From NCBI GenBank assembly GCA_023419055.1, contig JAEZYO010000283.1:1-17518 (forward strand): 17,518 nt of DNA, read 5' to 3'. Positions 1 to 7,100 of the stretch are shown in pieces. The notes under the pieces were generated by a model that was not told the origin of the DNA, did no database searches, and saw only the letters and a program-made list of their open reading frames with translations. Each line of letters opens with the position of its first letter. The first letter of the stretch is position 1. Both the position numbers and the translations under genes were made by a program. This stretch comes from Pseudomonadota bacterium. Lineage in GTDB: Bacteria; Myxococcota; Polyangia; Polyangiales; Polyangiaceae.

Positions 1-56
1 CGCCGCTGCGGGGCCAGAAACGCCCTATTTTTCTGGGCAATTCGCTGAAATTCCGG

Positions 57-85
57 GTGACTTCTAGCCTCGAATTGGCTATAAA
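57..85 (+). promoter_or_regulatory. candidate sigma70-type promoter upstream of the GyrB-like gene
   Basis: A -35-like GTGACT (57-62, four of six consensus bases) is separated by exactly 17 nt from a -10-like TATAAA (80-85, five of six). The AT-rich -10 stands out against the GC-rich background. It would start transcription near 92, leaving a leader of about 170 nt before the GTG at 265. Seen by eye only; consensus promoters are not guaranteed in this type of genome. Confidence 0.4.
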
Positions 86-264
86 GAAGGGCGTTGTCGA
101 GGCTCCGTCGAGACGAGCCTTCAGCCGACGTGTGCGCGCCAAGGTGACGTGCGGCGGCATTGAACCGACGTGATGGAGAGCGAATCTCGTATTCCGTCGC
201 GGTGTCGTGGCGCTCACGGCAAATAGCGCGCAAGGGATCGTTTTCTTTTTCGAAGGAGGCAGCG

Positions 265-1389
265 GTGGAGGAGAGCAGTGTCTATTCGGCAGGCGAGATC
301 ACGGTGCTCGAGGGGCTCGAACCGATTCGGCGGCGACCGGGCATGTACATCGGCGACACCACCGACGGCAGCGGGCTCCATCACCTGATATGGGAGATCA
401 TCGCCAACTCGCTGGACGAGCATCTCGCCGGTCACGCTTCGAAGATCCGCGTCTCGGTCGAGGATGATCTCGCGGAGATCGAGGACGACGGTCGCGGCAT
501 TCCGATCGCTCCGAGCCCGAGACAGGAGCTCTCGGTGCTCGAGTGGGTCCTGACCACGCCTCACTTCGGTCCGACTCGCGATGGTCATGGGCCACACGTT
601 CACGTGTCCCCCTCTGGCTTTGGCCTGGGTCTCGCGCCAGTGAACGCGCTCTGTGAGGAGCTCGAAGTCGAAGTTTGGCAGAAGGGGTTCGCGTGGAAGC
701 AGCGCTACTCTCGCGGCCGCCCTCTGGGCCCCCTCGAGCGCGGCGCGCGAACCGCACGCACGGGTACGCGCCTCCGCATCCGGCCGGATCCCTCCATTTT
801 CGCGAGCACCCGCTTCGATCGGCGGTCGATCGAAGAACGTCTCGAGGAGATCACCCTCTGGAACCCGAGGCTCACGATCGATTTCATGTCCCGGCCCCTC
901 CGCGAGCCACGCGGAGCCGTAGCGTGGATCGATCGACTGGCAGCCGAGAACGAAGTCGAAGTCCCGGAAGAGGTCTTCGTCACGTCGGCGATCCGTGACG
1001 ACGTGTTCGTCGAAGTGGCCGCTGCCTGGTCGGACGCGCCCTACTTCGACCTTCGTTCGTTCGTCGGGCAAAGCCAAACGCGAGAAGGCGGTCATCACGA
1101 GACGCACTTTTGGCGCGGCCTCGTCGAGGCGCTGGCGCTGCGACGGCCTGAAGCCTTTCGACGAACTCCGCGCGCTTCGAGGTGGCGACACGTGCTCGCT
1201 CCCGGTCTGCTCGGCGTCGTTCACGTCATGTTGAAGGACCCGAACTTCGCGGGACCGACTCGAGCTCGGCTAGACAGCCCCGCGGCCGGTGCGGCCGTTC
1301 GAGCCCAGGTGGCCGAAGCCTTCTACGCGTACTTGGCGGCTCATCCCGCGCTCGAAGCGATGCTGTTCGAGCGCATCGCGCGCGGGTAG
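265..1389 (+). CDS. GyrB/ParE-like GHKL ATPase lacking TOPRIM and C-terminal domains
   Basis: A 374-aa protein homologous to the ATPase and transducer halves of DNA gyrase B/topoisomerase IV B. GTG 265 is chosen because GAAGGAGG lies 5 nt upstream and homology begins right after it; the frame opens further up to 160 but that part matches nothing. The N-terminal signature RRRPGMYIGD (22-31) is present, as are the catalytic-base Glu44, Asn48, the EDDGRGIP motif (73-80) and TGT (166-168). The ATP lid is eroded: the GGKF lysine is gone and GGLHGVG is replaced by PSGFGLG (residues 116-122). The transducer part (about 235-345) keeps REGGHHE (273-279) but the gyrase Q-T-K loop reads PTR (331-333). 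The protein ends where TOPRIM would begin, so it cannot act as a topoisomerase subunit alone. ATP binding is plausible and hydrolysis doubtful. Function unknown; convergent with the minus-strand cluster, whose last stop is 5 nt away. Confidence 0.85.
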   Translation: MEESSVYSAGEITVLEGLEPIRRRPGMYIGDTTDGSGLHHLIWEIIANSLDEHLAGHASKIRVSVEDDLAEIEDDGRGIPIAPSPRQELSVLEWVLTTPHFGPTRDGHGPHVHVSPSGFGLGLAPVNALCEELEVEVWQKGFAWKQRYSRGRPLGPLERGARTARTGTRLRIRPDPSIFASTRFDRRSIEERLEEITLWNPRLTIDFMSRPLREPRGAVAWIDRLAAENEVEVPEEVFVTSAIRDDVFVEVAAAWSDAPYFDLRSFVGQSQTREGGHHETHFWRGLVEALALRRPEAFRRTPRASRWRHVLAPGLLGVVHVMLKDPNFAGPTRARLDSPAAGAAVRAQVAEAFYAYLAAHPALEAMLFERIARG

Positions 1390-1394
1390 CGAGA

Positions 1395-1553
1395 TCATCC
1401 GACCACTTCCGCGCTCACTCGGGGCGAGGACGGCAGCGATTCGAGCTCGGCGTGCTTCATCACGGCGTAGACCACGCTGATCGTACCCACGCTCACCGGT
1501 CCGCAAAGCACGGCGTCAATTTTCAGACGGACTCGAGAGGCGGCAACCATCAT
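1395..1553 (-). CDS. small hypothetical protein, translationally coupled to the upstream gene
   Basis: A 52-aa ORF starting MMVAASRVRLKID. Its ATG shares one base with the stop of the preceding gene (TGATG at 1555-1551), the classic arrangement for translational re-initiation. Counting by hand, about 39 of 52 sense codons end in G or C, which fits the surrounding coding bias. It has a mildly hydrophobic middle (VLCGPVSVGTISVVYAV, residues 15-31) and a polar C-terminus. The stop is 5 nt from the end of the convergent GyrB-like gene. I do not recognise the protein. It could also be a chance ORF, although the coupling and codon bias argue against that. Confidence 0.45.
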   Translation of the reverse strand: MMVAASRVRLKIDAVLCGPVSVGTISVVYAVMKHAELESLPSSPRVSAEVVG

Positions 1554-2152
1554 CACCTCGGAACCCCAACGAACGGAAGGAGCGGAGTGTCGGACCACAC
1601 CTGAATTTCGATGAACTTCTCGAAGGGTTGGCGGTGATAGCCGTCGTAGCGTTCGGGCGCCCGCCCATCCGGGAGTCCGTATTCGCGAATGACGTCCGAA
1701 AGCTCTGCGAGCCTGAAGACACGACCGTGATACGGGCGCGGGTCCGTCGGAATTCCAAACGCGGTCGCTTCGCCCATCGCGACGAAGCTATCCGGGTAAG
1801 TGAACGAGGTGACTTCGTCCGGCAGCGCGGAAAGCGGTACGCGCACCTCTTGCATGTCCGGTGCGAGGCCGCTGAACCAGGGGCAGCTCCCGAGACAGAA
1901 GTAATGTGGAGCGCGGCGTACCGGTTTCCCTGAAGCGCGGATGAAGCCTTCGTAGAGACGCGCTTCGGTGAGTCGGCGAAGCGCCATGTAGCGCGGGCCG
2001 AAAATCCGCTTCAGGCCCGAAGCCTTCTTTCGCTCCGCGAGGTCGGCGATGACGCGTGAGAGCTCGGGTTCCTCGAGATCCGATAGGTTCAGGAACGGAG
2101 CCTTGTCCGCGAGGTGATAGTGCGTCGCGTAGTCAGGGTAACTCGGGGGCAC
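1553..2152 (-). CDS. conserved-looking hypothetical protein, 199 aa
   Basis: Starts at GTG 2152 with GAGGAG five bases upstream, which decides the start. No signal peptide or membrane segment is visible, so a cytoplasmic protein is likely. The N-terminal third is charged and helical in character (about 20-80, rich in Glu, Arg, Leu). The centre carries an aromatic/cysteine patch, APHYFCLGSCPWFSG (residues 81-95), followed by a Pro/Tyr/Asp-rich C-terminal half. I cannot assign a family; the two closely spaced cysteines could bind metal but no full ligand set is evident. It lies 37 nt downstream of the amidotransferase-like gene and is coupled by TGATG to the 52-aa ORF, so the three are probably co-transcribed. 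Confidence 0.75.
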   Translation of the reverse strand: MPPSYPDYATHYHLADKAPFLNLSDLEEPELSRVIADLAERKKASGLKRIFGPRYMALRRLTEARLYEGFIRASGKPVRRAPHYFCLGSCPWFSGLAPDMQEVRVPLSALPDEVTSFTYPDSFVAMGEATAFGIPTDPRPYHGRVFRLAELSDVIREYGLPDGRAPERYDGYHRQPFEKFIEIQVWSDTPLLPFVGVPR

Positions 2153-2189
2153 AGCTACTCCTCGGTCGGGCGTTACGCAGCGGCGATCC

Positions 2190-2918
2190 TCAGCTCCGGC
2201 AAGCCCTCAAGAAGCCTTCGATGATCGGATGGGGACGTTCGAAGGAGGACGAGAGCTGTGGCTGGAACAGCGTCGCGACGAAGAAGCGCCGATGCCCGAG
2301 CTCGAGCGCTCGGAGCTCGCCGTCTCCGCCGCGCGCCGCGACGCGCAGCCCGGCGGCTTCCCAGCGAGGTAGGAAGGCCGAGTTGGTCTCGAAGCTGCAG
2401 AAGTATTCTTCAGCGAGCTCCCCGCTGCCGCACAGCGACTCGAGCAGCGTGCCCGGGACCGGGCGCGCGACACCGGGCCCTGCCAGCTTCGGCTTACCGA
2501 GATCGGGTCCCGGCGTCTCGCAATAGACGGGCGTGATGACGATGTTCGCCGAACCGGACTGGTTCTCGGCGCTGTCGGCGTCGTCGACACCGGGCACGTG
2601 GCGCGTGAACTCGATCAGCGCGTATTGAAACCCGGCGCACGTGCCGAGGTAGGGAATGTCGAGCTCTCGCGCGTAGCGGATCGCGTTCAAAATCCCGGCC
2701 ATGCTCGCGTAAGGGCTACCTGGTGCGCCCCAGATCCCGTGAAAGTCTGCGAGACGCCGCACCTCGCCGGGAGGCTCGAGCGACGGCGTCGGGATCCAAC
2801 GCGGTTCGACGGCGACACCCAGCCGTGCGCCCGCATGAAACAGCGCCGCTTCGGTCGCCCAATGCGAGTGCTTGCCGCGATCGAAGTCCCCGACGACAGC
2901 GATCCTCACCGTGCCCAT
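2190..2918 (-). CDS. CTP-synthase C-terminal-region-like class I amidotransferase homologue with altered triad
   Basis: A 242-aa stand-alone protein related to the glutaminase domain of CTP synthase, the type annotated as CTP synthase C-terminal region-related protein. Visible: an N-terminal beta strand with VVGDF (8-12), the oxyanion-side motif GIWGAPGSPY (61-70), and the nucleophile elbow LGTCAGFQ (91-98) with Cys94 encoded by ordinary TGC. The expected His-x-Glu of the triad (FHPE in CTP synthase) reads FQPQ at 218-221, so normal glutamine hydrolysis is doubtful. A second cysteine, Cys174 in EEYFCSF, sits where CTP synthase has its RHRYEFN-type segment. There is no synthetase domain. The start is the ATG at 2918; no good Shine-Dalgarno is seen. 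Substrate unknown. It follows the 213-aa envelope protein by 71 nt on the same strand. Confidence 0.8.
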   Translation of the reverse strand: MGTVRIAVVGDFDRGKHSHWATEAALFHAGARLGVAVEPRWIPTPSLEPPGEVRRLADFHGIWGAPGSPYASMAGILNAIRYARELDIPYLGTCAGFQYALIEFTRHVPGVDDADSAENQSGSANIVITPVYCETPGPDLGKPKLAGPGVARPVPGTLLESLCGSGELAEEYFCSFETNSAFLPRWEAAGLRVAARGGDGELRALELGHRRFFVATLFQPQLSSSFERPHPIIEGFLRACRS

Positions 2919-2989
2919 GCCCGGACACTACGCGATGTCCCAGCGTGGGACAACTCACCGCGGGGTCGCGCGCGCGACCACTGGTGAGC

Positions 2990-3631
2990 TCACTTGGTGC
3001 GAGCGACGGTGTTGCGCGCGAAGCGAAGCTCGACGTGGTCACCGGTGGTGACGAGCGCGAGGCCCACCACGAGACCGCTACCGATCAGGAGGCTCGAACC
3101 GACGAAGCCCGCCTCGTTTTCGAAAGTGGGGTCGCCCGCAATGAGCGTGATGGCGCCGAGCACGGTGCCCGCGAGGACGACTCCACCCATCAACCGCAGA
3201 TCGGCGTTGGAGCGCCGCTGTTCGAAGAGCCGTTCCCGCTCGAATGACGACGTTCGGAGCGGCGCAGGTCGCGGTGCAGGCTCGACCGACGAGGAGCTGG
3301 GCGGATTTCTGCAGTAGCGGCGACAGAGCTCCGCGTAGCTCTCCGGTCGAATCCTCGACGGGCCGGCGCTGTCTCGATACGGATCGACGATCTCGTCGAT
3401 GACCGGGAACTGGTAGCCGTTGTAGAGGTTGTACGGGTCGACGATCACGTCGAGCCGGAACTCGTCGGCGACGGGTGGATCGTCCTCCAGCACCACCTCT
3501 TCGGCGGCGGGCTCGTCCTCGAGCGAGATGATCTCGGTGGCGACCAGCTCCTTCGTGTTCGGTTCGGCGCTGGCTCTCACCGTCGCGCTGCTCGCGAGGA
3601 GAAGAGCTGCTAGCGCCGCTGCCCGAACCAT
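2990..3631 (-). CDS. secreted/membrane hypothetical protein with two C-terminal membrane segments
   Basis: A 213-aa protein with a clear signal peptide (residues 1-22, likely cut after ASA at 20-22; no lipobox cysteine). The following 30-70 region is strongly acidic, then comes a repeated Asp-Pro-Tyr theme (DPYNLYNGYQFP and IVDPYRD, about 65-86), a cysteine pair in CRRYCR (102-107), and a Pro/Ser/Arg-rich linker. Two glycine-rich hydrophobic stretches near 148-165 and 177-195 form a probable membrane hairpin. No family recognised. It begins 30 nt after the stop of the PDZ-NuoH-like gene, consistent with one transcript and a shared envelope location. Confidence 0.75.
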   Translation of the reverse strand: MVRAAALAALLLASSATVRASAEPNTKELVATEIISLEDEPAAEEVVLEDDPPVADEFRLDVIVDPYNLYNGYQFPVIDEIVDPYRDSAGPSRIRPESYAELCRRYCRNPPSSSSVEPAPRPAPLRTSSFERERLFEQRRSNADLRLMGGVVLAGTVLGAITLIAGDPTFENEAGFVGSSLLIGSGLVVGLALVTTGDHVELRFARNTVARTK

Positions 3632-3661
3632 AGGGGCAGTGTAGCCCCGAGATGCTTCGGT

Positions 3662-5467
3662 TCACAACCAGGGACTTATCCCAGGCTCGTGCGCGCCGCG
3701 GCGGAGATCGGTCACCACACGCTGGGCGACGAGTAAGAGCAGCAAACAGACTGCGGCGAAGGAGGCGTAGCCGAGCGCTGGCCCCACTACCGCGAGCGGG
3801 CTCTTGGCAGCGAATCGCGTCCAAACAGCGGAGAGCCCGAACATCAGTGCGCCCGACGGCAGGAGCCAGCGCAGAGTGAGTGTGATTCCACGGCTCGTGT
3901 CGAGACGACCGAAGCTCGCTCGCAAGACCAGCAAAAGCCCATAGAGGAGCAAGGCTTTGAACACGAACCAAGCCGCACCTACACCGGAGATCCAGAGCGC
4001 GCTCGGGGCGAGCGACACGAAAGGCAGCCGGTAGCCGCCGAGAAAGATCAACGCGCCGAGGAGACAGCACACGATGAGGTGCAGCGACTCCGCGAGGTCG
4101 AGCAGGGTGCTCGGACGGCGACGGCGAGTGGGCGAAAGTTCCGGGGCGCGCTCGACGCGCGGCAGGAGCGCGGCCACGAACACGAAGAAGGCACCGAGCG
4201 CCATGGGGCTCTGAAAGAGCCCGTAGCGGAAGGGGGCCGCGCCTTGCATCGCGACGATATCGAAGGCGCGCACGCTCCTGGTCGCGACGAGGGGCGTCGC
4301 GAGGGCGAGCAAGAGGGCGAGCTGCGTGAGGAGGAAGCCGGCCAAGGCGTGCAGACGGCGCGAGAACGAGGCTCGGTCGGCGCCGCGCCGGAGCAAGCGG
4401 GCCATGATTAGGGTCACGACCGCGACGAGGTAGGCGATCGGGAGATCGAGCTCCCTTGCCACCAGCGAGCGATCGAGCGCGACCGCGACGAACGCGGCGA
4501 CCGCCAGGGCGATCGCGAGGTACGGGCCGGTGCCGCTCGGCAGCTCGCTCGAGAGCGCGAGCGTCGAACGATCGAAGAGCTGGACGCTGATCGGTCCCTG
4601 GTCACGGCTGCGTTCGCGAAAGCCGTGCACGATGCGGCGCTCGATCCACGTGAGCACTCGCCCGAACGGTGAAAGGACCAGGAGGGCGAGCACGAGCAGC
4701 ACGGAGACGACGCCGGTCAAAGTGACGAGCTCGGCGGGAGACTTTGGCTTGAAGCCGCGCGCATCGAGCGGAAGCGCGATGGGATCTTTCTCCGTCGTGC
4801 GTCGCACGAGGAGCCGAGAAACGGACTTGCCCGGGGCCGGCACGAGATCGCCCGCGCTGACGAGCCGGAGCCCGTCGAGCTCATGCAGGAAGTCTCCGGC
4901 CGCGACGCCCGCGCTCTCCGCCCGGCTCTTCGGCATGACTCCGGCGACCTCGAGCCCGCGCCCGTCCTCTTGCAAGAGGAGCCCCACGAATTCGGCGAAC
5001 CGAGCGCCCTCGCGCGCTCGAGCCTCCGCCTGCTCGAGGCTCACCTGCGGGACGACGTCGATGACGACTTCGGGCAGCTCGCCGGTAACCGGGGCCGCGC
5101 CGGGCGCACGCGCCGCGAACGCAGCCTCCAAGGAGCCCCGAAAGGTGGTGTGCACCGGCGTCTCGCCGCAAAACTCTTGCTCGAGTCGGGGGTCGAGCTC
5201 GAACGTCAGCGTCCGAGGAGAGGCGCTCTCGGCGAAGGTGCTGATCTCGACGCTCTCCGCTTCCACCCCGGCACGCGACAGCTGCCCGCGAAACGTCAGG
5301 CGCGCGCGTTGGCCCTCGGGGAAGCCGCGGCCCGTGATCTCGACGTGCTCACCGGAGCTCACGCGGTGAGGCGTGAGCTCCGCGAGATCGATCAGGTGCG
5401 GCGAGCCTTCCGTGATCCCACAACCGCACAAGAGCGCCGCGGCTGACAAGAAGAGCGAGGGACGCAC
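3662..5467 (-). CDS. lipoprotein-PDZ-NuoH-like membrane fusion protein (complex I subunit 1 homologue, orphan)
   Basis: A 601-aa protein starting at GTG 5467. Residues 1-16 form a lipoprotein-like signal ending in LCGC with Cys16 as candidate lipidation site. Residues about 29-140 look like an IPT/TIG-type beta domain (VSSGEHVEITGRGFPEG, 36-52). Residues about 158-225 are a PDZ domain (GLEVAGVMPKSRAESAGV, 171-188). From about 247 there are eight or nine hydrophobic helices resembling NADH dehydrogenase subunit 1/NuoH: WIERRIVHGFRER (274-286) matches the AERKxxxxMQDR loop after helix 1, GALIFLGGYRLPF (471-483) matches ATTLFLGGW, and RWLLPSGALMFGLSAVW (533-549) matches the last NuoH helices. 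The acidic quinone-chamber loop (ETNRxPFDLxExE) is not conserved; the equivalent (435-460) is arginine-rich. Predicted topology fits NuoH, with a periplasmic N-terminus. There is no other nuo gene nearby, so it is unlikely to be a respiratory proton-pumping subunit in the usual sense. First gene of the minus-strand cluster. Confidence 0.75.
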   Translation of the reverse strand: MRPSLFLSAAALLCGCGITEGSPHLIDLAELTPHRVSSGEHVEITGRGFPEGQRARLTFRGQLSRAGVEAESVEISTFAESASPRTLTFELDPRLEQEFCGETPVHTTFRGSLEAAFAARAPGAAPVTGELPEVVIDVVPQVSLEQAEARAREGARFAEFVGLLLQEDGRGLEVAGVMPKSRAESAGVAAGDFLHELDGLRLVSAGDLVPAPGKSVSRLLVRRTTEKDPIALPLDARGFKPKSPAELVTLTGVVSVLLVLALLVLSPFGRVLTWIERRIVHGFRERSRDQGPISVQLFDRSTLALSSELPSGTGPYLAIALAVAAFVAVALDRSLVARELDLPIAYLVAVVTLIMARLLRRGADRASFSRRLHALAGFLLTQLALLLALATPLVATRSVRAFDIVAMQGAAPFRYGLFQSPMALGAFFVFVAALLPRVERAPELSPTRRRRPSTLLDLAESLHLIVCCLLGALIFLGGYRLPFVSLAPSALWISGVGAAWFVFKALLLYGLLLVLRASFGRLDTSRGITLTLRWLLPSGALMFGLSAVWTRFAAKSPLAVVGPALGYASFAAVCLLLLLVAQRVVTDLRRGAHEPGISPWL

Positions 5468-5619
5468 CGGCGCACCCTACACAAGCCGCCGAAAACTCGG
5501 CAAAATTCCGGCCGCGAAATCTCGGCGACACGCGGCGCGGTCGAACCATCTTTGCCGTTTTCTTGGGGGATCCCGGGAGAAGGTGGTTACTTCGGCGCCT
5601 ACCGAACAGGAGCTTCGAC

Positions 5620-6192
5620 ATGACGGACGAGATTTCCGTACTCTCGCGGATCCGAAACGTTCACGCGGAGATTCTCCGCCTGGCACCGTTTCGTGACATG
5701 GGCCTCGTGCCGAACCCTGGAGCTTCGCTCCGCAAGATCAAGAAGGCGGAAGAGCGACTCGGCCGCCCGCTGCCGCCCTCGTACCGCGCCTTCCTCTCGA
5801 AGCACGACGGCTGGCCGCGCTTCTTCGAAGGAGCGACCTTGCTCGGCACCGACGCGCTCGGCAAGCCGAGCTACGAAGAGCTCGCTCGCGCCGTGTTCGA
5901 GGCGGCGGAGACTCCGGTCCCGCACCTCGGTCCCCCGTCGCGTTCCCGGAGCATCTCGATCATCCCCTTCGGGATCGACGCGCAAGCGACCACCTTGTTC
6001 GCCTTCAACACCGACGTCATGACCGCGGACGGTGAGTACGAGGTGATCGCCTGGATCAACGAGATCGGGCTCCGGCGGGATCACTTCGCTTCGTTCCTCG
6101 AGCTCCTCCTCGAGCTGAGCGAGGCCGAGCTCGACGCCCACGTCGTCCGAAGCTCGGCGAACGAGGCGGATCTGCTCCAGAACATCGCCTGA
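5620..6192 (+). CDS. SMI1/KNR4 (SUKH) family protein
   Basis: A 190-aa protein. ATG 5620 is chosen because AGGAG lies 7 nt upstream and because the longer reading frame from 5563 adds nothing family-like. The SUKH signature is at residues 38-65: a helix ending IKKAEERLGRPLPPSYRAFL followed by SKHDGW, the usual start of these folds. The middle (113-150) alternates strands as in SUKH proteins (SIIPFGID, LFAFN, YEVIAWI). Bacterial SUKH proteins are often immunity partners of polymorphic toxins, but no toxin gene adjoins this one, so a stand-alone regulatory or binding role is equally possible. No signal peptide, so cytoplasmic. Divergent from the PDZ-NuoH-like gene across 152 bp in which I see no convincing promoter. 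Confidence 0.8.
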   Translation: MTDEISVLSRIRNVHAEILRLAPFRDMGLVPNPGASLRKIKKAEERLGRPLPPSYRAFLSKHDGWPRFFEGATLLGTDALGKPSYEELARAVFEAAETPVPHLGPPSRSRSISIIPFGIDAQATTLFAFNTDVMTADGEYEVIAWINEIGLRRDHFASFLELLLELSEAELDAHVVRSSANEADLLQNIA

Positions 6193-6207
6193 GGGCGAGG
6201 CGATAAG

Positions 6208-6234
6208 GCCCGATCGGGTCCGTTCGGACCGGGC
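6208..6234 (+). terminator. possible hairpin after the SUKH gene
   Basis: GGTCC (6217-6221) pairs with GGACC (6226-6230) over a 4-nt loop, and GCCC (6208-6211) can pair with GGGC (6231-6234) outside an asymmetric internal loop. It begins 15 nt after the SUKH stop codon. There is no T-tract, so intrinsic termination is uncertain. Confidence 0.3.
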
Positions 6235-6270
6235 ATCCGGCCCTCGGGAACATTTATTGGCGACCTACCC

Positions 6271-6299
6271 TTGACGCTTTGCGCCATGTTTGGTTCCAT
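6271..6299 (+). promoter_or_regulatory. weak candidate promoter for the PHA-regulator-like gene
   Basis: TTGACG (6271-6276) matches five of six -35 consensus bases and lies in the only AT-richer part of this intergenic region. The -10 at 17-nt spacing (TTCCAT, 6294-6299) is poor, so the assignment is tentative. The leader to the ATG at 6360 would be about 50-55 nt. Confidence 0.3.
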
Positions 6300-6359
6300 T
6301 AAAGGGATCGGCTGGCCGGGGAGGCCGCTGAAACCGCCATTTTCTCGCGGTATTGTCGA

Positions 6360-6989
6360 ATGTCCGAGGTATCGATGCCCACCGGCGAAGGTTCAGACGG
6401 GAGCGGCGCCCCTCCAGCGCAGCGGCGAGTCATCAAGCGCTACTCGAACCGCAAGCTCTACGACACCAAAGGGAGCACTTACGTCACCCTTCTACAGATC
6501 GCCGAGATGATCCGAGACGGTGAAGACGTCCAGATCATCGATAACGCGACCAAGGAGGACAAGACGGACGTCACGCTGGCGCTCATCATCTCGGAAGAAC
6601 TCCGGACGAAGCCTCGCGCCATTCCGCTGACGACGCTCAAGGCCCTCATCAGGCACCGGGGGGAGCGCATCTTGAGTCAGCTCAGGGAGGGGCCCATCGG
6701 TAAGCTGATGCCCCGCGACGGTGAGGAAGGGGGGTCGCAGCCCCCGCCCTCGGCACCACCGGTGCCGCCATCCCAGGAGGACGACATGCAGTCCAAAGAA
6801 GGCAAGGGGCTCCGGGCCACCCTCGAGCAATGGCAGGGCGTGATCGACGAACGCATCCGCGCCGCTCTCCCGAACTTCGCGGCTTTCCGTGAGCTCGAGC
6901 AGCAGGTGAAGCGGCTTTCCGAGCGGCTCGACGCCATCGAGCAGAAGCTCGGCACCAAGGGCCCGGACCAGGGGTCCGAGGGTTCCTAG
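6360..6989 (+). CDS. polyhydroxyalkanoate-synthesis-regulator-type DNA-binding protein
   Basis: A 209-aa protein whose residues 23-82 are the PHB/PHA accumulation regulator DNA-binding domain: VIKRYSNRKLYDT (24-36), Y41-V42-T43, IAEMIRDGEDVQIID (47-61), then a helical LALIISEEL. In PhaR proteins this domain binds DNA and PHA granules and represses phasin genes; in Myxococcota relatives the target is not something I can confirm. A Pro/Ser/acidic linker (118-145) leads to a C-terminal amphipathic region, LEQWQGVIDERI and LEQQVKRLSERLDAIEQKL (179-197), with coiled-coil heptads suggesting oligomerisation. The classic second PhaR domain is absent. ATG 6360 has no clear ribosome site; ATG 6375, with GAGGT 4 nt upstream, is a credible alternative start. 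No PHA synthase gene lies in the window, so the PHA link rests on the domain alone. Confidence 0.85.
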   Translation: MSEVSMPTGEGSDGSGAPPAQRRVIKRYSNRKLYDTKGSTYVTLLQIAEMIRDGEDVQIIDNATKEDKTDVTLALIISEELRTKPRAIPLTTLKALIRHRGERILSQLREGPIGKLMPRDGEEGGSQPPPSAPPVPPSQEDDMQSKEGKGLRATLEQWQGVIDERIRAALPNFAAFRELEQQVKRLSERLDAIEQKLGTKGPDQGSEGS

Positions 6990-7045
6990 TTCAGTAACGC
7001 TGTAACCAGCCGGGTCTCAGCGAAAGATCGGATCGGGACTTCGGA

Positions 7046-7071
7046 GGAATAAGGCGAAACGACCGTAGGTT
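7046..7071 (+). promoter_or_regulatory. candidate SigR-type autoregulatory promoter (GGAAT-N18-GTT)
   Basis: GGAAT at 7046-7050 is followed after exactly 18 nt by GTT at 7069-7071, the consensus I recall for Streptomyces SigR promoters. It would start transcription near 7078, about 25 nt before the sigma-factor start codon. SigR systems are typically autoregulated, which fits. The motif is short and could occur by chance. Confidence 0.45.
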
Positions 7072-7100
7072 GCTAGGCTCGACAAGCGGCCCAGTAGTCG

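Noticed and set aside
14..36. Hairpin CCAGAAA / TTTCTGG near the left edge
   Set aside because: A 7-bp stem with a 9-nt loop and no T-tract; the gene it might terminate is outside the window.
5484..5509. GGAAT-N18-GCT on the minus strand before the PDZ-NuoH gene as a SigR promoter
   Set aside because: The -10 triplet mismatches (GCT instead of GTT) and GGAAT alone is expected many times by chance.
6964..6978. Hairpin CGGACC / GGTCCG as terminator of the PHA-regulator-like gene
   Set aside because: It is inside the coding region, has a 3-nt loop and no following T-tract.
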